A stretch of 51,068 nucleotides of DNA from CAXDOZ01 sp963991145 (GCA_963991145.1 CAXDOZ010000003.1:1-51068), one strand, 5' to 3'. Shown: positions 26,667 through 36,900, numbered from the stretch's first letter. The notes: generated by a model not told the origin, from the sequence alone. A program made the numbers and translations.

Positions 26667-27275
26667 TTAGTCTCTTTTCTTTAATTCGATGAACAACTCC
26701 CTGCCTGCTCTTGGAGCAATGCTATTTTCAGCACGATCCATGTGAAGGATATCAAAATACGGCTCAAACAGGTTGGTATATTCCTCCTTGCTTCCTCCAA
26801 ATGGTGGCCCTTCTTCTGTCAATGGAAAGTCGAAGAGCAGTCCTGCCAATCGGCCCGAAGGGCTAAGAAGTTCAGAAGCTTTCTTTGCATAGTCTTTACG
26901 CATGGCAGGTGGCAAGGCACAAAAGAATGTTTGCTCAAGGATAATATCAAACTCTCCTTCTATTCCAAAAAAGTCAGAATTAATAAGGAACTCATCCTTA
27001 AATTCTGGATATCTGAACTTAACCGCACGTAAAGCTTCTTTTGCCCAGTCTACGATGAAAACATTCTCAAAACCCAGTTTTCTCAGGGCCTCAGCTTCGT
27101 AGGCTCTTCCAGCTCCAGGAATTAAAACTTTAACACTCACATTGCGTATACTTCCCATATATTGCATGAGTGCAGGAGATGGCATTCCAAGATCCCATCC
27201 GGTTTGATCATTCAAGTAGCGATCATTCCAATAATCGGGTGAGAAAATTTCTTTGCCTTCTTTCTGTTTGTCCAT
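26667..27275 (-). CDS. TPMT-like SAM-dependent methyltransferase
   Basis: This 202-residue class I methyltransferase starts with the thiopurine-methyltransferase family pattern (Y-W-N-D-R-Y, then T-G-W-D-L-G-M-P-S-P). The SAM-binding glycine loop is V-L-I-P-G-A-G-R-A-Y-E-A, with D-W-A-K-E-A-L after strand 2 and E-Q-T-F-F-C-A-L at motif IV. Bacterial members methylate thiols, selenium or tellurium compounds, or halides; the substrate here is unknown. It is the first gene of a tight run with the exonuclease and GT4, and is divergent from the coiled-coil gene with only about 20 bases between start codons. Confidence 0.9.
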   Translation of the reverse strand: MDKQKEGKEIFSPDYWNDRYLNDQTGWDLGMPSPALMQYMGSIRNVSVKVLIPGAGRAYEAEALRKLGFENVFIVDWAKEALRAVKFRYPEFKDEFLINSDFFGIEGEFDIILEQTFFCALPPAMRKDYAKKASELLSPSGRLAGLLFDFPLTEEGPPFGGSKEEYTNLFEPYFDILHMDRAENSIAPRAGRELFIELKKRD

Positions 27276-27295
27276 ATTTGTGAAAAATCTAGATC

Positions 27296-28234
27296 ATGAT
27301 CATTCCTGAGGATAATAATAGCAAAAGCAGGATTTACATTATTCTAATTGTACTGCTGCTAATTTCCTTCGTTGTCAGCCTTTACTTTCTGCAGCAGAAA
27401 TCAAAGGAGATTGAAGTTCTTAAATCAGAGCTTGTAGAGCAAGAAAATACTAGTAATGAGGAACAGGAGTTCTTGCTTTGGCAATACGACAATATCGTTG
27501 ACATGTACGATAGTTTGGGAATTGAGTATCAGAGCCTGATGGGGAAGAATGAAATGCTTGATAGCATCCTGATCGAGAGAGGAAACGAGAATTATCTTTT
27601 GCGCACTGAAATTGACCAGTTGAAAGCAAAGGGTGATCTGAATGAAGAAGAGATCGCCAAACTGAAAGCGCTTATCGATCAGTACGAAGTACAGAACAAA
27701 GAGTACCTGGCTCAAATCGAGCAGTTAGTTTCAGAGAATGAAGAGCTTGTTGTTGCTCTTGAGGAATCAAAAGCAGAGAACGAATTGCTTCAGGCTTCAA
27801 ATGAGTACCTGGGTAATAAGTATGTTCAGGGTTCTCTCTTAGAGACCAAAGCGCTAGAGATAACCGGAGTCAAATTCAAGAACAACGGTAAAGAGTCAAC
27901 TACAAATAAGATCAACAAACTGGAGCAGCTTAGAATCTGCTTTGAAACAGGTGACAACAATGTGATCGAGCCCGGACCGGTGAATATGTTGATTAGAATT
28001 GTAAAGCCTTCAGGTGTGACAATTGCGGTAGATGCAATGGGATCAGGTGTCTTTGAAAATGCCGATTCTGAGGAAGAAATGCTCTACACAAAGTCCATCG
28101 ATTTCGACTATGAAAATGTAAACAAGCGCATTTGTGTTTACTGGTCTGAGAATCTATATGAGGCTGGTGAATACACTATCGAAGTTTATCAGGCCGGTTA
28201 CAGAATCGGGTCTGGAGTAGTTACCCTTAAGTAG
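27296..28234 (+). CDS. Single-pass membrane protein with long coiled coil and beta domain
   Basis: This 312-residue protein has a short polar N-terminus, one strong membrane helix (about 13-32, I-Y-I-I-L-I-V-L-L-L-I-S), then an acidic heptad-repeat coiled coil (about 35-185) rich in E, L and K. It ends in a compact beta-rich domain (about 190-312) with V-N-M-L-I-R-I-V and a closing Y-R-I-G-S-G-V-V-T-L. The C-terminal domain faces the periplasm if the helix is an anchor. Proteins of this layout are common and uncharacterised in Bacteroidota. It sits ten bases upstream of queG and is likely co-transcribed; the functions look unrelated. Confidence 0.82.
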   Translation: MIIPEDNNSKSRIYIILIVLLLISFVVSLYFLQQKSKEIEVLKSELVEQENTSNEEQEFLLWQYDNIVDMYDSLGIEYQSLMGKNEMLDSILIERGNENYLLRTEIDQLKAKGDLNEEEIAKLKALIDQYEVQNKEYLAQIEQLVSENEELVVALEESKAENELLQASNEYLGNKYVQGSLLETKALEITGVKFKNNGKESTTNKINKLEQLRICFETGDNNVIEPGPVNMLIRIVKPSGVTIAVDAMGSGVFENADSEEEMLYTKSIDFDYENVNKRICVYWSENLYEAGEYTIEVYQAGYRIGSGVVTLK

Positions 28235-28243
28235 AAAAGCCAT

Positions 28244-29179
28244 TTGGATCCTAAGGCCCATGATCGCACTCTGTTTCTTAAGAGGGTAGCGCATGATCTT
28301 GGATTTGAGGCTTGTGGGGTATCAAAAGCCGAATTGCTGTCAGAAGAGGCAAAACGTCTCGAATCCTGGCTAAATCAGGGTATGCATGGCAGCATGGATT
28401 ACATGCAAAATCATTTTGATTTTAGAATTGATCCAGGGAAACTTGTTCCGGGCGCTAAGAGTGTGGTTAGCCTTCTTTTCAATTACTTCCCTGGTGATGA
28501 TGTTGGGAACCAAAACTTTAAAGTCAGCAAGTACTCTTATGGTAGAGACTATCATAAGGTCATTAAGAAGAAGCTTCAAAAGTTACTTCAGTCTTTGAAT
28601 GATGAAATTGGAGTTTCTGTTCAGGGTCGGTGCTTTGTTGATTCAGCGCCAATTTTAGAGAGAGCCTGGGCAGCGAGATCAGGTCTAGGCTGGGTCGGTA
28701 AGAATGGGAATCTATTACGAAAGGGTTCCGGCAGCTGGTATTTCCTTGCTGAGCTAATTATTGATCTCGAGCTTGTACCGGATGGGCCAGTCAAAGATTA
28801 TTGTGGCAGCTGCACCAAGTGTATTGATGCCTGTCCTACCGATGCCATTTACGAACCCTACAAGGTTGATGGAAGCAAGTGCATAAGCTATTTCACTATC
28901 GAACAAAAAGGCGAATCGATCCCCGATGAATTTATTGGAAAGTTTGAACACTGGGCTTTTGGCTGTGATATCTGCCAGGATGTTTGCCCAATAAATGCCA
29001 GAGCGAAAAAACACACTGAACCTGACTTTGAGCCTCGATCACCCTGGCCTGAATTAAGTAATCAGGAATGGGTTGAGATGACAGAAGAAGTGTTTAACAA
29101 GTTATTCGAAGGTTCACCAGTAAAGAGAACTGGTCTTTCTGGTATTAAGAGGAATGTAAAATTCCTTCTAAAGGATTAG
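28244..29179 (+). CDS. queG: Epoxyqueuosine reductase QueG
   Basis: This 311-residue cobalamin- and Fe-S-dependent enzyme performs the last step of queuosine synthesis at tRNA wobble position 34. It has V-D-S-A-P-I-L-E-R-A-W-A with the likely catalytic Asp133, G-W-V-G-K-N, and two [4Fe-4S] motifs (C-G-S-C-T-K-C-I-D-A-C-P and C-D-I-C-Q-D-V-C-P). It lacks the C-terminal HEAT repeats of longer homologues, as Bacteroidota forms usually do. The start is TTG; homology covers the residues right after it (L-G-F-E-A-C-G-V-S-K), and the next ATG would remove them. The 3' end overlaps the convergent MiaE-like gene by four bases. Confidence 0.95.
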   Translation: MDPKAHDRTLFLKRVAHDLGFEACGVSKAELLSEEAKRLESWLNQGMHGSMDYMQNHFDFRIDPGKLVPGAKSVVSLLFNYFPGDDVGNQNFKVSKYSYGRDYHKVIKKKLQKLLQSLNDEIGVSVQGRCFVDSAPILERAWAARSGLGWVGKNGNLLRKGSGSWYFLAELIIDLELVPDGPVKDYCGSCTKCIDACPTDAIYEPYKVDGSKCISYFTIEQKGESIPDEFIGKFEHWAFGCDICQDVCPINARAKKHTEPDFEPRSPWPELSNQEWVEMTEEVFNKLFEGSPVKRTGLSGIKRNVKFLLKD

Positions 29180-29757
29180 TGCATCCTATCTCCTCTTATT
29201 TCTATTTCATCCATGACTTTCGCTTCATAGTCAAGATACTCCTGCCACCTTTCAAGGACCTGTTCTTTTGGAAAATAAGTAAAAGCCAGATCCAGGAACA
29301 ATCGATAATGTCCTGCTTCAGAATCCATCAACTTTCGATAGAATACTCTTAACTCTTCGTCTTCAAGACCTTTTGATAATAATCGGAAACGCTCACATGA
29401 ACGGGCTTCTATCAATGCAGCTACTAACAGCCTTTCGAGCAGTTGTTTTTCCTTGCCCCCACCCTTTTGCATAAAACTCATAATCGCAGAAACGTATTCA
29501 TCTTTTCTTTGAGCACCTAACTGAAGACCACGCTTTTTAAGAAGGTCTAAAACCATTCTAAAATGTCCCCACTCTTCAGCAACCACTGGAACAAGGGATT
29601 CTACCAGGTCCTCTTTCTCTGGATATCCCTGAATCAATGAGATCCCGGTGCTTGCTGCCTTCTGCTCACAGTAAGCATGGTCGGTTAAGATCTCTTCTAA
29701 GCTTTTCTGTGTCAAATCAACCCACCTTGGGTCTGTTGGAAGTTTCAATCCGTACAT
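29176..29757 (-). CDS. MiaE-like tRNA hydroxylase (tRNA-(2-methylthio-N6-isopentenyladenosine) hydroxylase family)
   Basis: This 193-residue helical diiron protein shows iron-ligand patterns H-A-Y-C-E-Q-K, A-E-E-W-G-H-F, E-A-R-S-C-E-R-F and D-S-E-A-G-H-Y, the ferritin-like four-helix arrangement of MiaE. Family members hydroxylate the isopentenyl group at position 37 next to the anticodon. The neighbouring convergent queG acts on position 34, a fitting but possibly accidental pairing. A TAATTTTG box on the minus strand (29772-29765) lies only about eight bases before the ATG, which would give a nearly leaderless message. Confidence 0.9.
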   Translation of the reverse strand: MYGLKLPTDPRWVDLTQKSLEEILTDHAYCEQKAASTGISLIQGYPEKEDLVESLVPVVAEEWGHFRMVLDLLKKRGLQLGAQRKDEYVSAIMSFMQKGGGKEKQLLERLLVAALIEARSCERFRLLSKGLEDEELRVFYRKLMDSEAGHYRLFLDLAFTYFPKEQVLERWQEYLDYEAKVMDEIEIRGDRMH

Positions 29758-29821
29758 ATGTTCACAAAATTAGAAAGCCTTTGAGCTTTTAACACAGCAA
29801 TTTCCTTTAATTTGATATATA

Positions 29822-30916
29822 ATGAAAACCAGGCTCTTAGTCCCCTTTTTGGTTTTCGCATTAACTACTGCGAATAGTCAGATCTGCCACGACTTAAATC
29901 TTGAGGAAAAGCTACTGGCATCTCCTTACCAGGAAAATACTCAGGGGCAGCTTTATCTTCTGGGTGAAACCCATGGTTTTGCAGAAAACTTTGATATCCA
30001 GCTATGGCATATCAAACAATTACATGCCATGGACAGCCTCAGGCAGGTTATTCTGGAGATCCCTGCCGGTTTTGAGTTCTATATAGAGAAATACCTTAAA
30101 GACGGTAAGATCGATGCCTTTAAAGAAATTGTCTTTCAAAAGAGGCAGGGCAGCGTTTTCTCATCTGAAGAATTCATCCAATTCATGCAGGATTTTAGAA
30201 AGTGGAACAAGTCCTTGCCAGCCAATCAGAAAGTAAAGCTTATTCCGGTAGACGCAGAATCCGACCCCTCCACAACTTTGAGAGCCATGCTGCAAATGAT
30301 TCCAAATGGCTCAATCCCAAAAGAGATCAATGTGACCGTAGATATGATGGTACGCTTTAGGAATGACGGGGTGTTTACGAGTGAGAAAATGACCATTCTT
30401 GCAAATCAGCTTGAAGGGAACTTTCTAAGTTTTCAGGGGACTTATTATGAGCTGTTGGGAGACTACTACCCCATGTACTACAGGAGTTTAATGAGCCTCA
30501 TTAACTCTGCATACAGACCTCGAGAAATAGCGATGTACTTCAACATTGTTCAGTATTTCACTAATGCTGAGACTCATGGAAACAGTTTTGGTCAGTTTGG
30601 TGCCCTCCATTGTAGATCTGGGAAAAGTGATAAGACAGGCTATTTTCTAGGCCAAATGCTCAATGCAGAAAAATTGTCTCCTTTTAAGGGAGCGGTTCAC
30701 TCAGGCTTGATCGTATACGCTGGTGAGGAATCTGAGGAAGGGCTGCCAGTAGCTCCGGTCTTACCATTTATACAATCTCAAATTGAGCGATACTGTGAAG
30801 GTGATAACGCATTGATTGACCTCAATGTAAAGAAGCCAGCTTTCGAAGAAGAGGCAAAGCAATTCAATTTCATTCTTCTAGTCGATGGAGTGACTGATAT
30901 TACTCCTCTTGATTAA
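29822..30916 (+). CDS. Secreted protein with GETH motif, EreA/ChaN/TraB-like fold
   Basis: The signal peptide (residues 1-20, ending A-N-S-Q) is followed by L-L-G-E-T-H-G-F (about 44-51) and V-I-L-E-I-P-A-G, the pattern of the erythromycin-esterase/ChaN/TIKI-TraB superfamily, in which the Glu and His act in catalysis or metal binding. The later G-Q-F-G-A-L-H-C (about residue 260) supplies another conserved histidine. Total length is 364 residues. No lipobox or T9SS tail is present, so it is probably periplasmic. The substrate is unknown; an esterase, protease or haem-binding role are all possible. It is the first of a run of four plus-strand genes but has a 41-base gap to the next. Confidence 0.75.
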   Translation: MKTRLLVPFLVFALTTANSQICHDLNLEEKLLASPYQENTQGQLYLLGETHGFAENFDIQLWHIKQLHAMDSLRQVILEIPAGFEFYIEKYLKDGKIDAFKEIVFQKRQGSVFSSEEFIQFMQDFRKWNKSLPANQKVKLIPVDAESDPSTTLRAMLQMIPNGSIPKEINVTVDMMVRFRNDGVFTSEKMTILANQLEGNFLSFQGTYYELLGDYYPMYYRSLMSLINSAYRPREIAMYFNIVQYFTNAETHGNSFGQFGALHCRSGKSDKTGYFLGQMLNAEKLSPFKGAVHSGLIVYAGEESEEGLPVAPVLPFIQSQIERYCEGDNALIDLNVKKPAFEEEAKQFNFILLVDGVTDITPLD

Positions 30917-30957
30917 TTATTTCTGATACCCTGCATTTAGTAAGTTCGTGTTGATTG

Positions 30958-32118
30958 ATGTTCAAAAAAGTCGCACGAGGTCAAGTTTCTTTTAAAATGC
31001 GGATATTTCTTGTTTTCTGTTTTACGATTGCCTGTCTAATCCTCCTTTGGATCTTAGATGCCAGATCTGAAATGAATGCTGATGGTCCTGAGATTGAAGT
31101 ACCGGCAAATTTTGAGATAACTGTTTGGGCAGATGATGTGCCTAATGCCAGGGCAATGGCGATGGGAGAAGATGGAACAATTTATATAGGGAGTAGGTCT
31201 GCAGGCAATGTATATGCAATTCCAGATGCTAATGGCGATAACAAAGCTGATGAGGTAATCCTAATTGCAGAAAAGTTGAAGCTTCCTGTAGGGGTATCCT
31301 ATCTGGATGGTGATCTATATATATCTGCTGTAAGTAAGATTTATAAGATCTCTTCCATTAAAGAGAATCTCAGAAACGAACCAGAATTGGAGAAAATTAC
31401 TGATGCATTCCCAACTGAAACGCATCACGGCTGGAAGTTTATAGATGTTGGTCCGGATGGAAAACTTTACGTCCCGGTTGGAGCGCCTTGTAACATCTGT
31501 GAAGAAGATCCTGATCAGTATGCCAACATTATGAGAATGGATCTGGATGGTTCTAATTTGGAGACCTATGCCAGAGGTGTGAGGAATACTGTCGGTTTTG
31601 ATTGGCATCCAGAAACCGGAGAATTATGGTTTACAGATAATGGAAGAGACTGGATGGGCGATGACCTTCCTCCTTGTGAGTTGAATCATGCCCCAAATCC
31701 CGACATGCATTTTGGATATCCATATTGCCATGGCACCGATATTCCAGACCCAGAGTTTGGAGAGGGAAAAAATTGCGAAGATTACATCCCACCAAAATTC
31801 AACTTTGGAGCACATACAGCTCCTTTGGGTATTTGCTTTTATGATGGCGATCAATTTCCTGATCGCTATACGAATGACATCTTTGTTGCACTGCATGGAT
31901 CATGGAATAGGTCAACTAAAGTTGGTTATAAGGTTTTGCATCTGGACTTAGATGAAAACGGGAATGTACTTGGTTCGAAAGATTTTCTGATTGGAATGGA
32001 AGTTCGTGGTGAAGTTATCGGGAGGCCTGTTGATGTATTAGTTTATAAGGATGGAAGCTTATTGGTTTCCGATGATCATGCTGGAAAGATCTATCAGATA
32101 AAGTATACAGGACAATGA
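30958..32118 (+). CDS. Sorbosone/glucose dehydrogenase-like beta-propeller protein (PQQ family)
   Basis: I chose the ATG at 30958 over the TTG just before it, giving 386 residues. A membrane anchor or signal (about 13-36, F-L-V-F-C-F-T-I-A) precedes a propeller of the soluble glucose/L-sorbosone dehydrogenase type. Telling motifs are N-A-R-A-M-A-M-G-E-D-G-T-I-Y, H-H-G-W-K-F, G-V-R-N-T-V-G-F-D-W-H-P and W-F-T-D-N-G-R-D-W-M-G-D. The family oxidises sugars with PQQ in the periplasm, but many Bacteroidota members are untested. The stop overlaps the gamma-carbonic-anhydrase-like gene (ATGA). Confidence 0.88.
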   Translation: MFKKVARGQVSFKMRIFLVFCFTIACLILLWILDARSEMNADGPEIEVPANFEITVWADDVPNARAMAMGEDGTIYIGSRSAGNVYAIPDANGDNKADEVILIAEKLKLPVGVSYLDGDLYISAVSKIYKISSIKENLRNEPELEKITDAFPTETHHGWKFIDVGPDGKLYVPVGAPCNICEEDPDQYANIMRMDLDGSNLETYARGVRNTVGFDWHPETGELWFTDNGRDWMGDDLPPCELNHAPNPDMHFGYPYCHGTDIPDPEFGEGKNCEDYIPPKFNFGAHTAPLGICFYDGDQFPDRYTNDIFVALHGSWNRSTKVGYKVLHLDLDENGNVLGSKDFLIGMEVRGEVIGRPVDVLVYKDGSLLVSDDHAGKIYQIKYTGQ

Positions 32119-32621
32119 GTTACCTAAAAGAACAGAAAGAGAAAGTCAATATTGATTCTAGCTGCTTCATTGCAGAGGGAGCCAGATTGATTGGAAATGT
32201 GAGCCTGGAGAAGAACTCCTCAGTTTGGTACAATGCTGTCCTTCGGGCAGATTACGATCAGATCACCATTGGTGAAGGAAGTAATGTTCAGGATTGCGCG
32301 GTGATACATATAGATGAAGGTGTACCATGCCGCATTGGAAAGAATTGCACGATAGGTCATCAGGCGATGGTACATGGCTGTGAAGTAGGCGATGGTTCTT
32401 TAATAGGAATAGGTGCTATTGTACTTAACCATGTCAAAATTGGAAAGTCCTGCTTAATCGGCGCGAATGCGCTGGTAACTGAAGGAACAGTTATTCCAGA
32501 TGGTTCTCTTGTTCTGGGCTCTCCTGCAAAAGTCATTAGAGCCCTTCGGGCAGATGAGATCGAAGGAATCCAAAATGGAGTTAGAATCTATCAGGAGCAG
32601 GCAAAAAAATACTTAGACTAG
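32115..32621 (+). CDS. Gamma-carbonic-anhydrase-like hexapeptide protein (YrdA/PaaY type)
   Basis: This 168-residue left-handed beta-helix protein has the three zinc histidines in their expected places: His65 (V-I-H-I-D), His82 and His87 (G-H-Q-A-M-V-H-G). Hexapeptide turns such as I-G-I-G-A-I-V-L and I-G-A-N-A-L-V-T repeat along the chain, and a C-terminal helix follows. The family includes true carbonic anhydrases, thioesterases and proteins with no known reaction. It overlaps the preceding gene by four bases and is followed three bases later by the GT9 gene, so it is mid-operon. Confidence 0.93.
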   Translation: MSYLKEQKEKVNIDSSCFIAEGARLIGNVSLEKNSSVWYNAVLRADYDQITIGEGSNVQDCAVIHIDEGVPCRIGKNCTIGHQAMVHGCEVGDGSLIGIGAIVLNHVKIGKSCLIGANALVTEGTVIPDGSLVLGSPAKVIRALRADEIEGIQNGVRIYQEQAKKYLD

Positions 32622-32624
32622 AAA

Positions 32625-33605
32625 TTGAAGCGCGTTCTATTCATACGATTCAGTTCAATTGGAGATATCGTCCTGTGTTCTGCGGCTACCAGATGCTTTA
32701 AGTCTCAATATCCAGAATTAGAGCTCCACTTTCTAACAAAACCAGTCTTCTCTGAGCTTTGCTCTACCCTTCCCGGGGTTGATCATGTGCACGATTTAGA
32801 TGATTCAATATCTGCTACTATCAAAAAGATGAAGAGTCTTGATTTTGATCTGGTAGTTGACCTCCATAATAATATCAGGAGTAAAAGAGTAAGCTCAGCA
32901 CTCAAGAAAAAAACCCTTCGGGTTGATAAGAGGAATATTGATAAGTGGCTAATGGTCCAATTTAAAGCCAAAAAGGAAATACCCCATATCGCTTTGAGAT
33001 ATATCCAAACAATGGAAAGTATTGGTGTTGGATATGACGATCTTGGTCTTGAGCTGGACATCCCTGCAAGGACAGAAAAAGAGGTTTCCGACACCAGGAC
33101 ACTTGCTGTAGCGGTTGGTGCAAAGTTTGGGACTAAAAAGATCCCTGCTTCAATGCTGAAAGAGATTGTAAGATGGTTTCAGGGTGATGTAATACTGCTT
33201 GGAGGAAAAGAAGATATAAAGACAGCTGAATCTCTTTTAGTCCCAGGTCGGAACTTTAGGACTGAAAACTTATGCGGCAAACTAAGTATAGTTGAATCTG
33301 CTCAGGCACTTCAATCAGCAGATGTTTTACTAAGTGGCGATACCGGACTAATGCATATTGGCGCAGCATTTAAAATTCCGATAGTAAGTGTTTGGGGCAA
33401 TACCGTACCTGAGTTTGGAATGTTTCCTTTTTTTCGAAAAGATGAAAATTTTAAATGGTCGGCTTTGCAGGCAAAGAAATTAGATTGCAGACCTTGCTCA
33501 AAGATTGGATTTGACCAATGTCCGAAGGGACATTTTAATTGCATGGTCTCCATAAATCCCGAAACTATTAAGGAAGCAATCGTAGAAAAGCTTCAATTCA
33601 CCTGA
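32625..33605 (+). CDS. GT9 family heptosyltransferase-like glycosyltransferase
   Basis: This 326-residue GT-B protein begins K-R-V-L-F-I-R-F-S-S-I-G-D-I-V, the family 9 signature with the catalytic Asp. The C-terminal half has L-S-G-D-T-G-L-M-H-I-G-A-A for ADP-heptose binding and a cysteine-rich segment (C-R-P-C, C-P-K-G-H-F-N-C) typical of the group. It would add heptose or a related sugar to LPS core at the inner-membrane cytosolic face. The start is TTG; no ATG lies close enough to keep the signature. The gene begins three bases after its neighbour's stop. Confidence 0.93.
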   Translation: MKRVLFIRFSSIGDIVLCSAATRCFKSQYPELELHFLTKPVFSELCSTLPGVDHVHDLDDSISATIKKMKSLDFDLVVDLHNNIRSKRVSSALKKKTLRVDKRNIDKWLMVQFKAKKEIPHIALRYIQTMESIGVGYDDLGLELDIPARTEKEVSDTRTLAVAVGAKFGTKKIPASMLKEIVRWFQGDVILLGGKEDIKTAESLLVPGRNFRTENLCGKLSIVESAQALQSADVLLSGDTGLMHIGAAFKIPIVSVWGNTVPEFGMFPFFRKDENFKWSALQAKKLDCRPCSKIGFDQCPKGHFNCMVSINPETIKEAIVEKLQFT

Positions 33606-33926
33606 CTCCAATTTTTATCTAAAAAGCTGATGCTGAGCGATTATAAAGCATACATCAGTCACTCCTCAGTCCTTTGGCAATCGAAAAATTTAAAATTTAG
33701 TGTGGGTAGCGCAACCAAATTGTCATTTTACTCTATCTATACTATCGTATAAGGTCATTACCTGAAATCTGTCTTGTCGAATGTGGTGATTTGGTGGAAA
33801 ACTGTTAGTTAAAACTCAATTCACCTGCTTTTAGACCTTCAGATGATTGTAATACCTCTTTTAAAATCATTATTTTAGTTCGTTCGAGAACAATTGAAAA
33901 CCCTTTTCTAACATATAACCAATTCT
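33606..33926. other. Intergenic region ahead of the type B adhesin
   Basis: About 320 A/T-rich bases hold no ORF that looks real. A short inverted pair, CTGATG and CATCAG, lies near 33628-33658 and a candidate promoter near the right end. I saw no convincing terminator for the GT9 gene. The size suggests regulated expression of the adhesin cassette. Confidence 0.5.
33847..33878 (+). promoter_or_regulatory. Candidate promoter for the adhesin cassette
   Basis: TTG at 33847-33849 and TATTTTAG at 33871-33878 (one mismatch from TAnnTTTG) are 21 bases apart, within the range tolerated by the Bacteroidota housekeeping sigma factor. It would give a leader of roughly 40 bases before the ATG at 33927. 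Confidence 0.4.
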
Positions 33927-36900
33927 ATGAGGAGAATATTTACGCTCGCATTACTCTTCACCGGCATATTAACCTTCCTGACTACCAAGCAACTAAAGGC
34001 TTCGCACATTGCAGGTATGGATTTAACGTATCAATGTTTGGGTACAAACAACCCGAATGGGCCGGATACCATGTTATTCTTCCTGAATATCTATCGTGAC
34101 TGTAGCGGTATTACAGTTTCACAATTTCAGAATCTGGTTATTTCATCCCCTACTTGTGGAATCCAGCAGACATTACAGCTGAATTTTGACTCAGTAACTG
34201 AAGTAACTCCTATTTGTAATACAGGTGTTATAAGTACTTGTAATGGGGGTAATGTTCCTGGGGTTCAGCAGTATGCCTTCAGTTTGCAGGTTGTGCTACC
34301 ACGTTGTCCGGATTGGACGATAAGTTGGAGCACTTGTTGTCGTAACCCGGCAATCACCAACCTTCAAAACCCTGGTGGTCAAGGATCATATATTCAAACA
34401 ACTTTAAACAACCAGGCTTTCCCTTGTAATAGCTCACCGAGATTTACAACTCTTCCTGTACCATATATATGTATTAATACTCCGATTAACTACAACCACG
34501 GTACTATTGACTTGGATGGTGATTCACTTGTTTATTGCCCAATTGACCCTCAAAGTGCAGCAAACACTAACATTCCTCACGTTCCTCCATTCTCTGCATC
34601 TCAGCCTTTGACTGGTACTTATTCTGTGGATTCTACGAATGGTCAGATTTTTATTAATGCTACAGCCCTTCAGGTAATCACAATTGCGATCCTTGTTAAA
34701 GAATACCGAAATGGAGTGCTTGTCGGTACTGTTAGACGTGATATTCAGTTTAGGGTAATTGCCAATATTAATGGGGTACCGTGTAACACTGCCATCCCAC
34801 CTATTACCCTGGACACTGTGATTGGTGCCGTGCAGGTTGATTCGGTCACAGTAGAAGCCTGTCCGGGAACACCTATGTCTTTAGTGGTAAGTGCCAATAG
34901 CTTATTTGGTGATACCCTTACAATGACATCCAATGCTACTATCGCATTCCCAGGTTCATCCTTTAATACTGTTGGAACCGATTCGGTAACGGGTACATTC
35001 AACTGGGTTCCTACAAATGCAAATGTGGGACGTAATACCTTGCTGATATTTGTAAAATTCTGTTCTCCATCTGGTCTTGAATTCCAGCAGATCTATCCTA
35101 TTACAATTATTGTTTTAGAAGGAACAGACGCTGGGCCCGACATAATTTATTGTGCCGGAGGTGGTCCCAGGACAATTAATGTAGCCGGCGGTACTCAGTT
35201 TAGTTGGAGTCCTACTACTGGAATTATTTCAGCTTCACCGGATTCATCCACTGTTCAGGTTCTCCCACCAATACCTGTAGGAGATTCAATTACTTACATT
35301 GTAACAAGTGATCTCGATACAAACTTCTGTCGATACAGAGATACAGTTACAGTATATCACAGGTTAGACTTCACATGGACAGTTGGTGCGCAACCAGATA
35401 CAATTTGTGCTTTTGGGTCTACAGTTCTGTTTGCACTTCCAGATGCGAACTTTGGTCCATATGTATACGCTTGGGCTCCAAATTCAGCTCTTACGGATGA
35501 TAGTATCCCGAATCCTGGAGCAAGACCGCTTCAAACTACTGATTATCAGATAACAATGACATCTAACACAGGATGTACCACAAAAGATACTGTTCGAGTA
35601 AACGTTGATGGGATTGCACCTAAGATCAATTTGACTTCAGATAAGAATGATGTTTGCCCAGGGGATACCGTTCAGATATTTACCCAGGTAAGTGCTGTTC
35701 CTTGTGGGTTGAGCACGCAATTCCTTCCTGGCTGTAGCTTTGTTTCTGGAGTAATTGGAAATCAACCTACAAATACAAACATCGTCACCCCTTACCGCGG
35801 CCAGTTCAGATACCATAGAATGCAGATCATCTACAGAGCTTCTGAGCTCCAGGCTGCTGGTATGACTTCTGGAAGTATTTTCGCATTGACCTTTGACGTA
35901 CTTGCTGCACCTGGTGGTGTTAATAGTACTCAGTACAATGACTTCACCATCAGAATGGGTTGTACTGAATTAACTGAACTTTCAGGTTTTGAAGGAGGTT
36001 TGACAACGGTTCTACCTGCATCTACCTACACTGTAGTTCCAGGTCAAAACACACATAACTTACCAACTTCATTTGATTGGGACGGAAGATCAAACCTTAT
36101 TGTAGAGGTATGTTATTCAGCTGCATCTAACTCAGGATCTGATTTTGTAAACTATACACCTGCATTTAATGGAGCTGTTGCTTACCAGAGTACAGGTTTT
36201 GGATCTACTCCAGGTTGTTTGCTGAACACTTTTGTAACTCTTTCTGATCTCAGACCAAATACTACGTTTGTTACTTGTAATGCAGCAACAACAAACCTTA
36301 CTTATACCTGGACTCCTACTGTTAATCTTGATGATCCTGCTATTGCTGAGCCATCTGCATTAGTTAATCAGGATATCACTTATCAACTTGTTGTAGATGA
36401 TGGTAACTGTACAGGTGATACTACTATCGAACTAAGAGTTGATAGCTCATACTATGTTTCTACAAACCCAGACACTGGAGTTTGTGCAGGTGATACAGTT
36501 CAGCTTTACACTAACTTAATTGGAGACCTTCCTCCTGCAGTTCTTGCTTGTGGTTCTAATCCGAATGGTTGTGGCTCATTTAACTTCCAAATTGGAGATG
36601 TAGGTACTGCAACAACTACAGTGACAGTTCCTAACCCATTCTATGCAACATGGGAGGATCAAAGAGTTCAATACTTATATCTGGCTTCGGAATTACAAGC
36701 TCTTGGTTTTGGCCCAGGTAGTATAACGGATATCGCCCTTGATGTGGCTACCATTTCTGGTACTGATGCCGGAGACTTTGAAGTTAAGATCGGATGTACA
36801 AATGCCAACCAATTAACCGCTTGGCAAACAGGACTTACCAGTGTTTACACCGTAAGTAACTGGATACCGATTGTTGGTTTCAACACATTCAACTTCAACC

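Noticed and set aside
27296..28234. Coiled-coil protein as a chemoreceptor or secretion adaptor (HlyD-like)
   Set aside because: No HAMP, receptor signalling tip or lipoyl/barrel-sandwich motifs are visible; only a helix, a coiled coil and a small beta domain.
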